Origin: CAYXOX01 sp964466745
GTDB taxonomy: Bacteria > Pseudomonadota > Alphaproteobacteria > Rhodobacterales > Rhodobacteraceae
DNA: 14,250 nucleotides
Assembly: GCA_964466745.1 (NCBI GenBank)
Contig: CAYXOX010000072.1
Span: 1-14,250 of the forward strand
Direction: 5' to 3'
The notes under the pieces are model-generated. The model was not told the DNA's origin. It saw nothing but the letters and a program-made list of their open reading frames with translations, and did not search any database. Shown piece by piece: positions 5,618 to 12,605 of this stretch. The translations under genes and the position numbers were made by a program. Every line of letters begins with the position of its first letter. Within the stretch, counting starts at the first letter, position 1.

Positions 5618-7972
5618 CTAGCCGCCGAGGAGATTGGGCACGATCGTCACCACGCCGGGGAACGCGGCAAGCAGGCCGAGCCCCGCCACCTGGATGAGCA
5701 CGAAGGGGATCACCCCGCGGTAGATGTGGCCCGTCGTCACTTCCCGCGGCGCCACGCCGCGCAGGTAGAACAGCGCGAAGCCGAAGGGCGGGGTGAGGAA
5801 CGATGTCTGCAGGTTAACCGCGATCATGATGGTCACCCATTTGGGATCGAGCGTGCCGCCGTAGATCACCGGCCCGACGATCGGGATCACGATGTAGATG
5901 ATCTCGAGGAAGTCGAGCACGAAGCCGAGGATGAAGAGCACCAGCATGACGATGAGGAACACCGTCCACTCGTTGTCGAAGCTGCGCAGGAACTGCTGGA
6001 TGTAGTGCTCGCCGCCGAAGGAGATCACCACGAGGTTGAGCAGCTGCGAGCCGATCAGGATGGTGAAGACCATCGAGGTGACCTTCGCCGTCTCGCGCAC
6101 CACCGGTGTGAGGACCCGCTCGCGAAACAGCACCCAGCAGGAGAACAGGATGCCGAAGATCGAGAAGAGATAGGCGCCGTAGGCCACGATGTAGGCCAGC
6201 CAGTTCTCGAGGCCGACGTCGCTCTGGCTCAGGCGGAGATCGAAGTTCACCCCCACGAGGATCATGATGACGATGGCGAAGGCCGTCTGAACGACGATCC
6301 TGCCCGAGCCGCCGTCCTCGGTGAGCTTGCGGTATCCCGCCAGCAGGATCGCCCCGCCCGCGCCGAGGGCCGCCGCGGGCGTGGGGTTGGTGATCCCCCC
6401 GAGGATGGAGCCCAGCACCGCCACGATCAGCACCAGCGGCGGGAAGACCACGCGCAGCAGCTCGTTCTGCCCCAGCATGCCGACCGCCGCACGGCACCCG
6501 TAGAGCGTGAGCGCCAGCGGCACGGCGATGACGAGGAACGTCACCCCCGAGGAGGTGAGCGGCGAGATGAAGAGGACGTCCGCCAGCAGCGCGAGCGCCA
6601 CCCCTGCCCCGCCGACCAGCAGCGGGCGCGGATCCGACGTGGGCGAAACCCCGCGCGCCACGGCGAGGATCAGCGCGAGGAACACGAACCCCGTGAGCAT
6701 CCCCGAGCCGATGGGCGGCGCGTCGGCGAGTTTCTGCGCGATGCTCGCCTCGATCTGCTCCGCCGTCAGCTCGCGGGCCTCTTCCACGCCGCCGGCCGCA
6801 TCGATCGCTGCCTGCTCGGCCACCGCCCTGTCCCACGCTTCCTGGCCGTGCAGCTCGATCATCGAGGCCTGGCACTCGGGGCCCACGTTGGTCCGCAGGC
6901 TGGCGTTCTGGCCGGCCTGGGAGAAGCGGTCCGGGCTCACGTCCTGGCTGCCGGCGACGCCGACCATGCCGAGCAGGATCGCGCCGCCGATCAGTGCCAC
7001 CGGGGCGCCAACGAACCAGGCGAGAGCATCGTTGCGGGTGATGACCTCGGAGTTCGTCTCGCCAAGCTCCACCGCGGGTGCGCGCGACGGGTAGATCAGC
7101 GCGTAGCCGAAGGCGTAGGCGGCGTAGAGCGCCGCGAGCAGGATGCCCGGCAGGAGCGCGGCCTGGAAAAGCGTGCCGACCGAGACCACCGCAGGCTCGC
7201 CGAGGAGCGTCAGCGAATCCCGGCAGCCGGCGAGTTGCGCCCGCGTTTCCTGCGCCGCGGCGTAGATGTCGCCGGCCAGCGTGCCCAGAAGCACGATCAC
7301 GATGGAGGGCGGGATGATCTGGCCCAGCGTGCCGGAGGCGGCGATCACCCCGGTGGCGAGTTCGGGCGAATAGTTGGCGCGCAGCATGGTGGGCAGCGCG
7401 AGCAGCCCCATGGTGACCACGGTGGCGCCCACGATGCCGGTGGAGGCGGCCAGGAACGCGCCCACCACCACGATCGAAACGGCGAGCCCGCCCGGCAGCG
7501 GGCCGAAGACCCGCGCCATGGTGGTGAGCAGATCGTTGGCGATGCGCGAGCGCTCGAGGGTGATGCCCATGAGCACGAACATCAGCACCGCCAGCAGGGT
7601 CTCGATGGATTGCCCGGCGATGACCTTCTCGTTCATCCGGTTGACGATGAAGGAGATGTTGCGGTCCAGCGCCGTCTCCCATCCCTGCGGGAACACCGGC
7701 TCGGAGATGCGCGGCAGCTCCGGGTATCGGAAGATGGAGATCGCGTCGGGGCGCACGCCCTCGGCCACAAGCGCGCCGTATTCGGCCGCGTTGGTGTCGA
7801 TCGCCTGGTGGATCAGCAGGCCCGCGCTGTCGAGCGCGGCGATGATCCCGAACGAGATGACGGCCGCGCCGCCGATGGCGAAGGCGACCGGGAAGCCCGA
7901 GAGGATGCCCCCGAAAAGGCACAGGAACACGATGATGAGGCCGAGCTCGACGCCATCGAGACCGAAGAGCAT
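5618..7972 (-). CDS. dctM: TRAP transporter large permease (DctM type), enlarged
   Basis: 784 residues, against about 430 for a standard DctM. It is the main membrane subunit of the ion-gradient-driven tripartite transporter. N-terminal DctM features include GGILSGFPVAFAIGG (21-35), a STGIVGATVVTMGLLALP block (177-194) and SGTLGQIIPPSIVIVLLG (213-230). C-terminal features are GGITNPTPAAALGAGG (525-540), GFVLDFLEIIYIVIP (683-697) and TSFLTPPFGFALFYLRGVAP (723-742). The extra length lies in a soluble loop at about 50-120, in a soluble segment with two helix-prone stretches at about 341-423, and in additional membrane segments at about 425-527. The start ATG (7972) is 3 bases after the small-permease stop (TGA-CCC-ATG), so translation is probably coupled. 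Together with the two upstream genes it forms a complete transporter operon. Confidence 0.95.
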   Translation of the reverse strand: MLFGLDGVELGLIIVFLCLFGGILSGFPVAFAIGGAAVISFGIIAALDSAGLLIHQAIDTNAAEYGALVAEGVRPDAISIFRYPELPRISEPVFPQGWETALDRNISFIVNRMNEKVIAGQSIETLLAVLMFVLMGITLERSRIANDLLTTMARVFGPLPGGLAVSIVVVGAFLAASTGIVGATVVTMGLLALPTMLRANYSPELATGVIAASGTLGQIIPPSIVIVLLGTLAGDIYAAAQETRAQLAGCRDSLTLLGEPAVVSVGTLFQAALLPGILLAALYAAYAFGYALIYPSRAPAVELGETNSEVITRNDALAWFVGAPVALIGGAILLGMVGVAGSQDVSPDRFSQAGQNASLRTNVGPECQASMIELHGQEAWDRAVAEQAAIDAAGGVEEARELTAEQIEASIAQKLADAPPIGSGMLTGFVFLALILAVARGVSPTSDPRPLLVGGAGVALALLADVLFISPLTSSGVTFLVIAVPLALTLYGCRAAVGMLGQNELLRVVFPPLVLIVAVLGSILGGITNPTPAAALGAGGAILLAGYRKLTEDGGSGRIVVQTAFAIVIMILVGVNFDLRLSQSDVGLENWLAYIVAYGAYLFSIFGILFSCWVLFRERVLTPVVRETAKVTSMVFTILIGSQLLNLVVISFGGEHYIQQFLRSFDNEWTVFLIVMLVLFILGFVLDFLEIIYIVIPIVGPVIYGGTLDPKWVTIMIAVNLQTSFLTPPFGFALFYLRGVAPREVTTGHIYRGVIPFVLIQVAGLGLLAAFPGVVTIVPNLLGG

Positions 7973-7975
7973 GGG

Positions 7976-8881
7976 TCAGGTCGCTCCGCTGTGAATGTCG
8001 TGGGCGATGGTCTCCGCCTCGTCGCCCAGCACGTCGCGATCAAGGTAACGCCCGGCGCTCTCCTCGCCCTCGCGCAACTCGAGAAGCGAACGCCAGAAGA
8101 AGGAGACCGCCTGCATCAGCACCATCAGCGCGAAGACCACGATGAGAACCTTGAAGAGGAAGTAGGCGTTGAAGCCGTTGGGCGAGAACCCGATTGTCTC
8201 GACGTTCCACCGCAGGGCGCGCGCCTGCATCAGCATGCGGTCCAGCGTCGAGGAGGCCGCCGGATTGGGCACGACGAGGCTACGCCACATGAAGAACCAG
8301 CCGTAAAGCCAGATGAGAACGCCCATCGGGACCATGAAAATCACACACCCGATCATGTCCATGATGCGCTTGGCACGGTGCGAGACGGCCGAGTAGACGA
8401 GGTCCACCCGCACATGGCCGCCCTGCACGAAGGTGTAGGCGACGCACAGGCAGATGATGATGGCGTTGTGCAGCTTGAGGCTTTCGGCCCACCAGGACAC
8501 GTCGAAGCTGAAGGCTGCGCCGAAGCCGAGGCTGATCTCCGAGGCCGCGAACACGCGCTGCATGAAGACGATGACGATCTGCTGAAGCACCATGACGAGC
8601 CCGGCCCAGGCCGCCACGCGGCCCACGGTGTTGGCCACCCGCTCCAGCACCCTCACGCCGCCCCACATGAAGCCTGGCCGCCACAGACCCACCGCGGTCA
8701 TCACCAGGAAGGTGGTGAGGAAGACGAAGAACAGCTCCACCGAGGCGCCGTAGTACATGAAGCGTGCGAGCGCCTCGCGATCCCCCCAGGCCAGCCAGAG
8801 CTGCGGGTTCGTGATGGCGACGAACAGGTGATACGGCGCAAGCGCCACGTTCTGCATCACCCAGAGAAGAAGGTCGACCAT
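7976..8881 (-). CDS. dctQ: TRAP transporter small permease (DctQ type), N-terminally extended
   Basis: 301 residues, longer than the usual 160-220 for DctQ. About six hydrophobic segments are visible: 5-25, 44-66, 89-112, 136-158, 172-197 and 244-266. The family signature FVQGGHVRVDLVYSAVSHRAKRI starts near residue 155 and is followed by the next membrane helix. The first two segments and the linker to about residue 85 are additional to the core four-helix DctQ. The ATG at 8881 fits the first hydrophobic segment; a G-rich Shine-Dalgarno (GGGGGA) lies about 12 bases upstream. The large permease starts 3 bases after its stop. The 148-base gap to the binding-protein gene holds two strong hairpins. 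Confidence 0.92.
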   Translation of the reverse strand: MVDLLLWVMQNVALAPYHLFVAITNPQLWLAWGDREALARFMYYGASVELFFVFLTTFLVMTAVGLWRPGFMWGGVRVLERVANTVGRVAAWAGLVMVLQQIVIVFMQRVFAASEISLGFGAAFSFDVSWWAESLKLHNAIIICLCVAYTFVQGGHVRVDLVYSAVSHRAKRIMDMIGCVIFMVPMGVLIWLYGWFFMWRSLVVPNPAASSTLDRMLMQARALRWNVETIGFSPNGFNAYFLFKVLIVVFALMVLMQAVSFFWRSLLELREGEESAGRYLDRDVLGDEAETIAHDIHSGAT

Positions 8882-8916
8882 CTGTGCATCATCCCCCGGA
8901 AGGACCGATCATGCCG

Positions 8917-8935
8917 GACTGCCCGCGGGGCAGTC
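8917..8935 (-). other. Hairpin 2 in the TRAP operon, just ahead of dctQ
   Basis: GACTGCCC (8917-8924) and GGGCAGTC (8928-8935) form a perfect 8-bp stem around a 3-base loop, about 36 bases upstream of the dctQ start on the minus-strand transcript. It could affect ribosome loading on dctQ or stabilise a processed 5' end. Confidence 0.55.
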
Positions 8936-8969
8936 TGCCAAGACCTTTGGCGATTTGTCCACACGGCGT

Positions 8970-9003
8970 CCCGGCCCGTTCACGGCGGCGCGAACGGGCC
9001 GGG
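8970..9003 (-). other. Hairpin 1 in the TRAP operon, after the binding-protein gene
   Basis: A perfect 12-bp stem, CCCGGCCCGTTC (8970-8981) with GAACGGGCCGGG (8992-9003), around a 10-base loop. It begins 26 bases after the binding-protein stop codon on the minus-strand transcript. No T-run follows, so it is better read as an mRNA-stabilising or attenuating stem-loop than as a full terminator. Such intercistronic hairpins commonly let a binding protein be made in excess over its permeases. Confidence 0.6.
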
Positions 9004-9029
9004 CACAGGGTGTCATCCCGCCGAGGCGA

Positions 9030-10112
9030 TCAGCCCAGCACGCGGTCGCGCTGGCGGCGGTAGAGGCCTTCGGAGGCCTCGATCCAGGCCGAGGATGCCG
9101 CCATCGAGGACATCGCGCTTTCGCGGACGCGGGCGAAGATCTCGTCGCCCATGTTCTCGTCCAGCACTTCCTGCGAGGCGCGGCCGAACGCATCCCACAC
9201 GTCGTCGGGGAAGGTCCGCACCTCGACGCCGCCGGCGATCAGCTGCTGCAGCGAGGAGCCGTTGTTGGACATGAACTGCGCCAGGTTGTACTGGTGCGCC
9301 TCGGCCGCCGCCACCTCGAGGATCTTCTGATGCGCGGGGCTCAGGTCCTCGAAGACGTCGCGGTTGATGGCCAGCGAGAGGGCCGCGCCCGGCTCGTGGA
9401 AGCCGGCGGTATAGTAGATCTTGGTGATCTCCTGGAACCCGGCCGACTGGTCGCCCCAGGGGCCGAGCCACTCCGTGCCGTCGATCGCGCCCGAGGCGAG
9501 CGCCTGGTACACTTCGCCGCCCGGGATGTTCTGGACCGACGCGCCGAGGCGACCGAGCGCCTGGCCGCCGAGGCCGGGCATGCGGAAGCGCAGACCCTGG
9601 AAATCCTCCGCGGAGTTGATTTCCTGCCGGAACCAGCCGCCCGACTGCAGGCCGGTGTTGCCGGCGATGAACGACTTGAGGCCAAAGATCTGGCCGAGCT
9701 CGTCGTGCAGCTCCATGCCGCCCATGTGATAGTACCAGTTGGCCATTTCCTGCGCCGTCATGCCGAAGGGCACGGCGGTGAAGAAGCCGTAGGCCGGGTG
9801 CTGGTTGAGGAAGTAGTAGTCGGCGGCGTGATACATGTCGGCCTGGCCGGAGACCACGGCGTCGAACACCTCGAAGGCGCCGACAAGCTCGCCGGCGGCG
9901 CGCAGGTCGACGGTGAGCGTCCCACCCGACAGCGCACCGACGGTGTCCACCACGCGCTGCTGGGCGTCACCCACCCCGGCGGAGCCGCGGGCCCAGCTGG
10001 TGACCATGGTCAGCGTGCGGTTGCCCTGCGCAATGGCGGGCGCGGCGAGCGAACTCGCGGCGGCGGCGGTTCCGCCGATGGCGGATGTTCTCAGAAAAGA
10101 ACGACGATCCAT
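9030..10112 (-). CDS. dctP: TRAP transporter substrate-binding protein, TakP-like (2-oxoacid/lactate family)
   Basis: 360 residues. The N-terminus MDRRSFLRTSAIGG with an Ala-rich core and APAIA|Q is a Tat-type signal peptide (twin Arg 3-4, cleavage near 28). The mature protein matches the TakP/lactate-binding group of TRAP receptors: GNTGLQSGGWFRQEIN (151-166), RFRMPG (175-180), PGGEVYQAL, TEWLGPW (213-219). The residues I recall binding pyruvate and Na+ in Rhodobacter TakP (Gln156, Arg177, Glu214, Trp215, Glu240) occur here at exactly those numbers, which supports a 2-oxoacid or hydroxyacid ligand. The ATG at 10112 has a GGGAGG Shine-Dalgarno 7 bases upstream, so the longer in-frame start at 10157 is rejected. 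It is the first gene of the TRAP operon; the exact substrate is inferred. Confidence 0.93.
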   Translation of the reverse strand: MDRRSFLRTSAIGGTAAAASSLAAPAIAQGNRTLTMVTSWARGSAGVGDAQQRVVDTVGALSGGTLTVDLRAAGELVGAFEVFDAVVSGQADMYHAADYYFLNQHPAYGFFTAVPFGMTAQEMANWYYHMGGMELHDELGQIFGLKSFIAGNTGLQSGGWFRQEINSAEDFQGLRFRMPGLGGQALGRLGASVQNIPGGEVYQALASGAIDGTEWLGPWGDQSAGFQEITKIYYTAGFHEPGAALSLAINRDVFEDLSPAHQKILEVAAAEAHQYNLAQFMSNNGSSLQQLIAGGVEVRTFPDDVWDAFGRASQEVLDENMGDEIFARVRESAMSSMAASSAWIEASEGLYRRQRDRVLG

Positions 10113-10221
10113 TTGAACCCTCCCAAAGGACTTTTTAACTAGATTGGCCCGGTGCACTCCCGGCCGAAACGTTGAGTGCTCGGGAAGCTAGCCGCAGCAT
10201 TGCATCTAGGGAATAGTCGAT

Positions 10222-10236
10222 TTTCGCGGCGCGAAA
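10222..10236. promoter_or_regulatory. Candidate operator palindrome TTTCGCG-G-CGCGAAA
   Basis: Perfect 7-bp half-sites around one central base, 110-124 bases upstream of the TRAP binding-protein ATG, inside an AT-rich patch. The shape suits a dimeric repressor or activator (LacI/GntR-like size), but no regulator gene is in the window, so the partner is unknown. Confidence 0.4.
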
Positions 10237-10327
10237 GAAAATGACCCGGTCGCGCGCACTCCAATTCAGCAGATGATTATTTTCCCGGATCGGCATGGGC
10301 GCATTTGGGGGCGGCGGCCGCCCTGCA

Positions 10328-10344
10328 GGCACCGCCCGGGTGCC
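10328..10344. promoter_or_regulatory. Inverted repeat GGCACC-N5-GGTGCC upstream of the lipoprotein promoter
   Basis: A perfect 6-bp inverted repeat, ending 10 bases upstream of the candidate -35 box at 10355. It could be an operator or just a GC-rich chance hairpin. Confidence 0.25.
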
Positions 10345-10354
10345 GGCGCCGCGA

Positions 10355-10383
10355 TTGCCGTTTGCCCCCGTGGCGTGTAGCAC
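10355..10383 (+). promoter_or_regulatory. Candidate promoter of the lipoprotein pair
   Basis: TTGCCG (10355-10360), a 17-base spacer and TAGCAC (10378-10383). It lies 46 bases before the ATG at 10430 and has the same weak -10 style as the candidate rpsB promoter. Confidence 0.35.
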
Positions 10384-10429
10384 TGCGTATCACCTGCACG
10401 CCGCCCGGACGGCCTCGATGGAGAACCAG

Positions 10430-11353
10430 ATGCCCCCCCGCCCCCACGCCGCCCTGCTCCTGATTTCGACCCTGGCGCTCGCCGGCTGCCAGACCACGAC
10501 CGACAGCGGCGACGGCGACACCGACCCGCCGGAGATCTTCGGCGAGAACGGCGCGCTCTATGCCGGGCCCGGCGTCGAGGTGAGCGATGGCAACGGCACG
10601 CTCTTTCTCGTTCCGGTCGCGCAGCTCGAACCCTCCGGCTCGGGCTACCGGCTCGCGCTGGAGGACGGCGGCCTTCTGAACCTCGTGAAGACCCAGACCG
10701 GCGCGCTGACCATCGGCAGCCTGCGGCTGCCGGACGGCCGGCTCGTGCCCTTCAGCAACGGCGCCGGGGTGCTCGACGGCGAGCAGATCCGCTTCGACAG
10801 GTTCGCGCAGAACGGCTCCAGCTCCGGCTTCCGCGTCTTCTCCCTCACGGATGGCGGGCTGCAGAGCTACGTCGCCACCGGCTTCGAGACCCGCCCCTCC
10901 GAGCTTCCCGCCAGCGGCAACGCAAGCTGGAGCGGCCCGTTCGAGGCGGTGGGCAACGCGACCTCCCAGGGCGCCGTGGTGGGCGATTACTCCGCCCAAG
11001 GCACCATCTCGATCAGCGCGAACTTCGGCACCGAGAGCGTGACCGGCAGCATCGCCGTGACCGAAACCGTGGACAGCGACGGGCCGATCTCGCAGGAGGT
11101 GGCCAACCGCGTCTACGCGCTTTCCGACGGTCAGCTCGACGGCGGGCAGTTCTCCGCGCGCATCGACGTCGCCCAGGGCCAGGGCTGCAGCGCGGGGTGC
11201 TTCGGAACCTCCACGCTCGACGGTGCGCTCTACGGGCCCGGGGCCTCGGAGGCGGCTGGGATCGCGGTCATCGAGTTCGAGCAGATCACCGGCAGCACCC
11301 GGCGGGGAATCGAGGCGGTGGGCGGCTTCGCGGCCACGGCGGCCACCCCCTGA
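10430..11353 (+). CDS. TbpB-like beta-barrel lipoprotein, copy 1
   Basis: 307 residues. The N-terminus is a lipoprotein signal with lipobox LALAGC (Cys20), followed by a short Asp/Ser/Thr-rich tether. The C-terminal half reads as the eight-stranded barrel of transferrin-binding-protein-like lipoproteins: SWSGPFEAVG, GDYSAQGTISISANFGTESVTGSI, LDGGQFSARIDV, LDGALYGPGASEAAGIAVIEF and a closing IEAVGGFAAT. Two cysteines, CSAGC (253 and 257), sit in the loop before the last strands. The start is chosen because GGAG (10420-10423) stands 6 bases before the ATG; the upstream in-frame ATG at 10418 contains that Shine-Dalgarno. It is paralogous to the next gene. Family members of known function are surface receptors or Slam substrates; the ligand here is unknown. 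Confidence 0.8.
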   Translation: MPPRPHAALLLISTLALAGCQTTTDSGDGDTDPPEIFGENGALYAGPGVEVSDGNGTLFLVPVAQLEPSGSGYRLALEDGGLLNLVKTQTGALTIGSLRLPDGRLVPFSNGAGVLDGEQIRFDRFAQNGSSSGFRVFSLTDGGLQSYVATGFETRPSELPASGNASWSGPFEAVGNATSQGAVVGDYSAQGTISISANFGTESVTGSIAVTETVDSDGPISQEVANRVYALSDGQLDGGQFSARIDVAQGQGCSAGCFGTSTLDGALYGPGASEAAGIAVIEFEQITGSTRRGIEAVGGFAATAATP

Positions 11354-11440
11354 GCCGGGCCGCGCCAGTTCAGGCTTGACCGGGGCAAAACCCCGCCACA
11401 CCTTCCCGGCATCTGCTCGCCACAGCCCGGGAGACCCCTC

Positions 11441-12373
11441 ATGGCATCACTCGCCCGCACCGGAGCCGGCATCGCCGCGCTCGGCCTGCTCGCCGCCTGC
11501 GGCGCCGGAACCGGAGACGACATCCGCTTCGGCAGCAACGGCGTGCCCTACGCCGACGGCTCGGCCAGCTTCTCCGAAGCGGTCGGCGACGGCACGGTCT
11601 TCACCGTTCCGGTCAAGGGCATGTTCTCCAACGAGGACGACGAGGTGGTCCTCGGCGAGTTCGACAGCAACGCGCAGGTGACCATGGGCGAGACTGCGGG
11701 CGGCACGCTCTTCATCCGCAGGATCAACATCAACGGGGTCGTCTTCGATTTCGATTTCGCCGACAACAACGACGACCCGGGCTCGGGCCTCGTCTACCAG
11801 CTCGACTCGCTGCGCCAGGTTCTGGGCGCGCGCAACCCCGGCGCCTATTCGGACGCACTCAACCTCTATACCTTCGACGGCGGGATCTACGAGGAACTGT
11901 TCTTCGTGCTGGGGCTGGAGACCGATCCGGCCGGCCTGCCCCGCCTCGGCTCGGCCACCTACGAGGGGCCCTATGCGGCCTACGGGGTGATCCAGTTCAA
12001 CGGTATCTACGACGGTGATTTCAGCGCCGAGGGCGAGATCACCCTGGTGGTGGATTTCTCCGACGAGGAGGTGCGCGGCGAGGTGAACGCGCTCTACAGC
12101 GACATCGATATCGGGACCTCGCAGAACGTCACCTGGGAGATCACCAATGGTGATCTGAACGGAAACCGCTTCGACGGCGATCTCGACGTGATCGACGGAA
12201 TCTATGCGTGCACCAACAACTGCGTCGATGACAGCACCATCGAGGGGCGCCTCTACGGCCCCGATCATGACGAGGCGTCGGGCACATCGGTCATCGACGG
12301 CAAGGTGACCTTCACGGGCGGCACGGAAATCGAGCTTCAGGGCGTGGGCGGGTTCGTGGGCGAGCGCGACTGA
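11441..12373 (+). CDS. TbpB-like beta-barrel lipoprotein, copy 2
   Basis: 310 residues. The signal has lipobox LLAAC (Cys20) and a short Gly/Asp tether. After a less conserved beta-rich N-terminal domain, the C-terminal part mirrors copy 1: TYEGPYAAYGV, GDFSAEGEITLVVDFSDEEVRGEV, LNGNRFDGDLDV, CTNNC (257 and 261), IEGRLYGPDHDEASGTSV, VGGFVGERD. This pattern (Y-x-GPY, barrel strands with alternating Gly, LYGP plus an acidic/Ala motif, final GGF) fits the TbpB_B_D-type barrel. It is clearly more acidic than copy 1. The ATG at 11441 has a GGGAGA Shine-Dalgarno about 7 bases upstream. The 87-base gap from copy 1 has only a small hairpin (11381-11395), so the two genes are probably co-transcribed. 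Function is inferred only from fold resemblance. Confidence 0.8.
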   Translation: MASLARTGAGIAALGLLAACGAGTGDDIRFGSNGVPYADGSASFSEAVGDGTVFTVPVKGMFSNEDDEVVLGEFDSNAQVTMGETAGGTLFIRRININGVVFDFDFADNNDDPGSGLVYQLDSLRQVLGARNPGAYSDALNLYTFDGGIYEELFFVLGLETDPAGLPRLGSATYEGPYAAYGVIQFNGIYDGDFSAEGEITLVVDFSDEEVRGEVNALYSDIDIGTSQNVTWEITNGDLNGNRFDGDLDVIDGIYACTNNCVDDSTIEGRLYGPDHDEASGTSVIDGKVTFTGGTEIELQGVGGFVGERD

Positions 12374-12382
12374 GCGCTCCCC

Positions 12383-12410
12383 CCGCCGGCGGCCGAAGGC
12401 CAGCCGGCGG
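12383..12410 (+). terminator. Terminator-like hairpin after the lipoprotein pair
   Basis: CCGCCGGC (12383-12390) plus GGCC (12391-12394) pair with GGCC (12398-12401) and GCCGGCGG (12403-12410), with one bulged A and a GAA loop. It starts 9 bases after the stop codon. The stem is very stable but has no T-tail. Confidence 0.55.
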
Positions 12411-12422
12411 CCCGCCTTCCGA

Positions 12423-12438
12423 TGTTTCACGTGAAACA
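12423..12438. other. parS: parS centromere site (ParB binding)
   Basis: TGTTTCACGTGAAACA is a perfect 16-bp palindrome and is identical to the canonical bacterial chromosomal parS sequence. ParB loads here as a CTP-dependent clamp and, with ParA and SMC, segregates the replication origin region. It lies in intergenic DNA after the lipoprotein pair. Such sites cluster near oriC, which suggests where the window sits on the chromosome. Confidence 0.92.
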
Positions 12439-12477
12439 GATTAATGATTATTGATACTTATGAAGATATATTAACCT
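12439..12477. other. AT-rich island next to parS
   Basis: Bases 12442-12476 contain only 5 G/C in 35 in a genome near 70% GC, starting 3 bases after parS. I see no clear DnaA box or IHF consensus in it. From here to about 12600 the spacer returns to high GC and shows no gene. Confidence 0.6.
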
Positions 12478-12605
12478 TCCGGGCGGGCTGAGCGAGCGCC
12501 TCCGCCGCCTGCCGGCGGGCAAGGCCCCCGCGATGCATCCTTTCGCCGGGCCCGCGTCCGGCGCAACATCTTGTCGTTTTTTGCCGGCTCGCAGGCCGCG
12601 AAGCA

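Larger units (their letters stand above)
10113..10429. other. Divergent intergenic regulatory region
   Basis: 317 bases between the divergent TRAP operon and lipoprotein genes. The half nearer the TRAP operon is relatively AT-rich for this genome and holds a palindrome at 10222-10236. The half nearer the lipoprotein gene holds an inverted repeat at 10328-10344 and a candidate promoter at 10355-10383. No small gene is convincing here. Confidence 0.6.

Noticed and set aside
5408..9274. Very long plus-strand open frame antisense to dctM and dctQ
   Set aside because: It is rich in His, Asp, Glu and Arg with no recognisable domain. Long antisense frames are expected opposite GC-rich genes, and the minus-strand TRAP genes are certain.
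8955..10142. 395-codon plus-strand open frame antisense to the TRAP receptor gene
   Set aside because: It is a shadow of the receptor gene; the composition (His, Glu, Arg, Val) is typical of the reverse complement of a GC-rich gene.
10113..10157. 15-codon N-terminal extension of the TRAP receptor
   Set aside because: It would place the good GGGAGG Shine-Dalgarno inside the gene and put charged sequence before the Tat signal.
11374..11395. Terminator or promoter between the two lipoprotein genes
   Set aside because: The hairpin has only a 5-bp stem with no T-run, and TTGACC at 11374 has no -10 at a sensible distance.
12442..12476. Origin of replication in the AT-rich island
   Set aside because: No DnaA boxes were found and the island is only 35 bases long; parS alone does not mark oriC.
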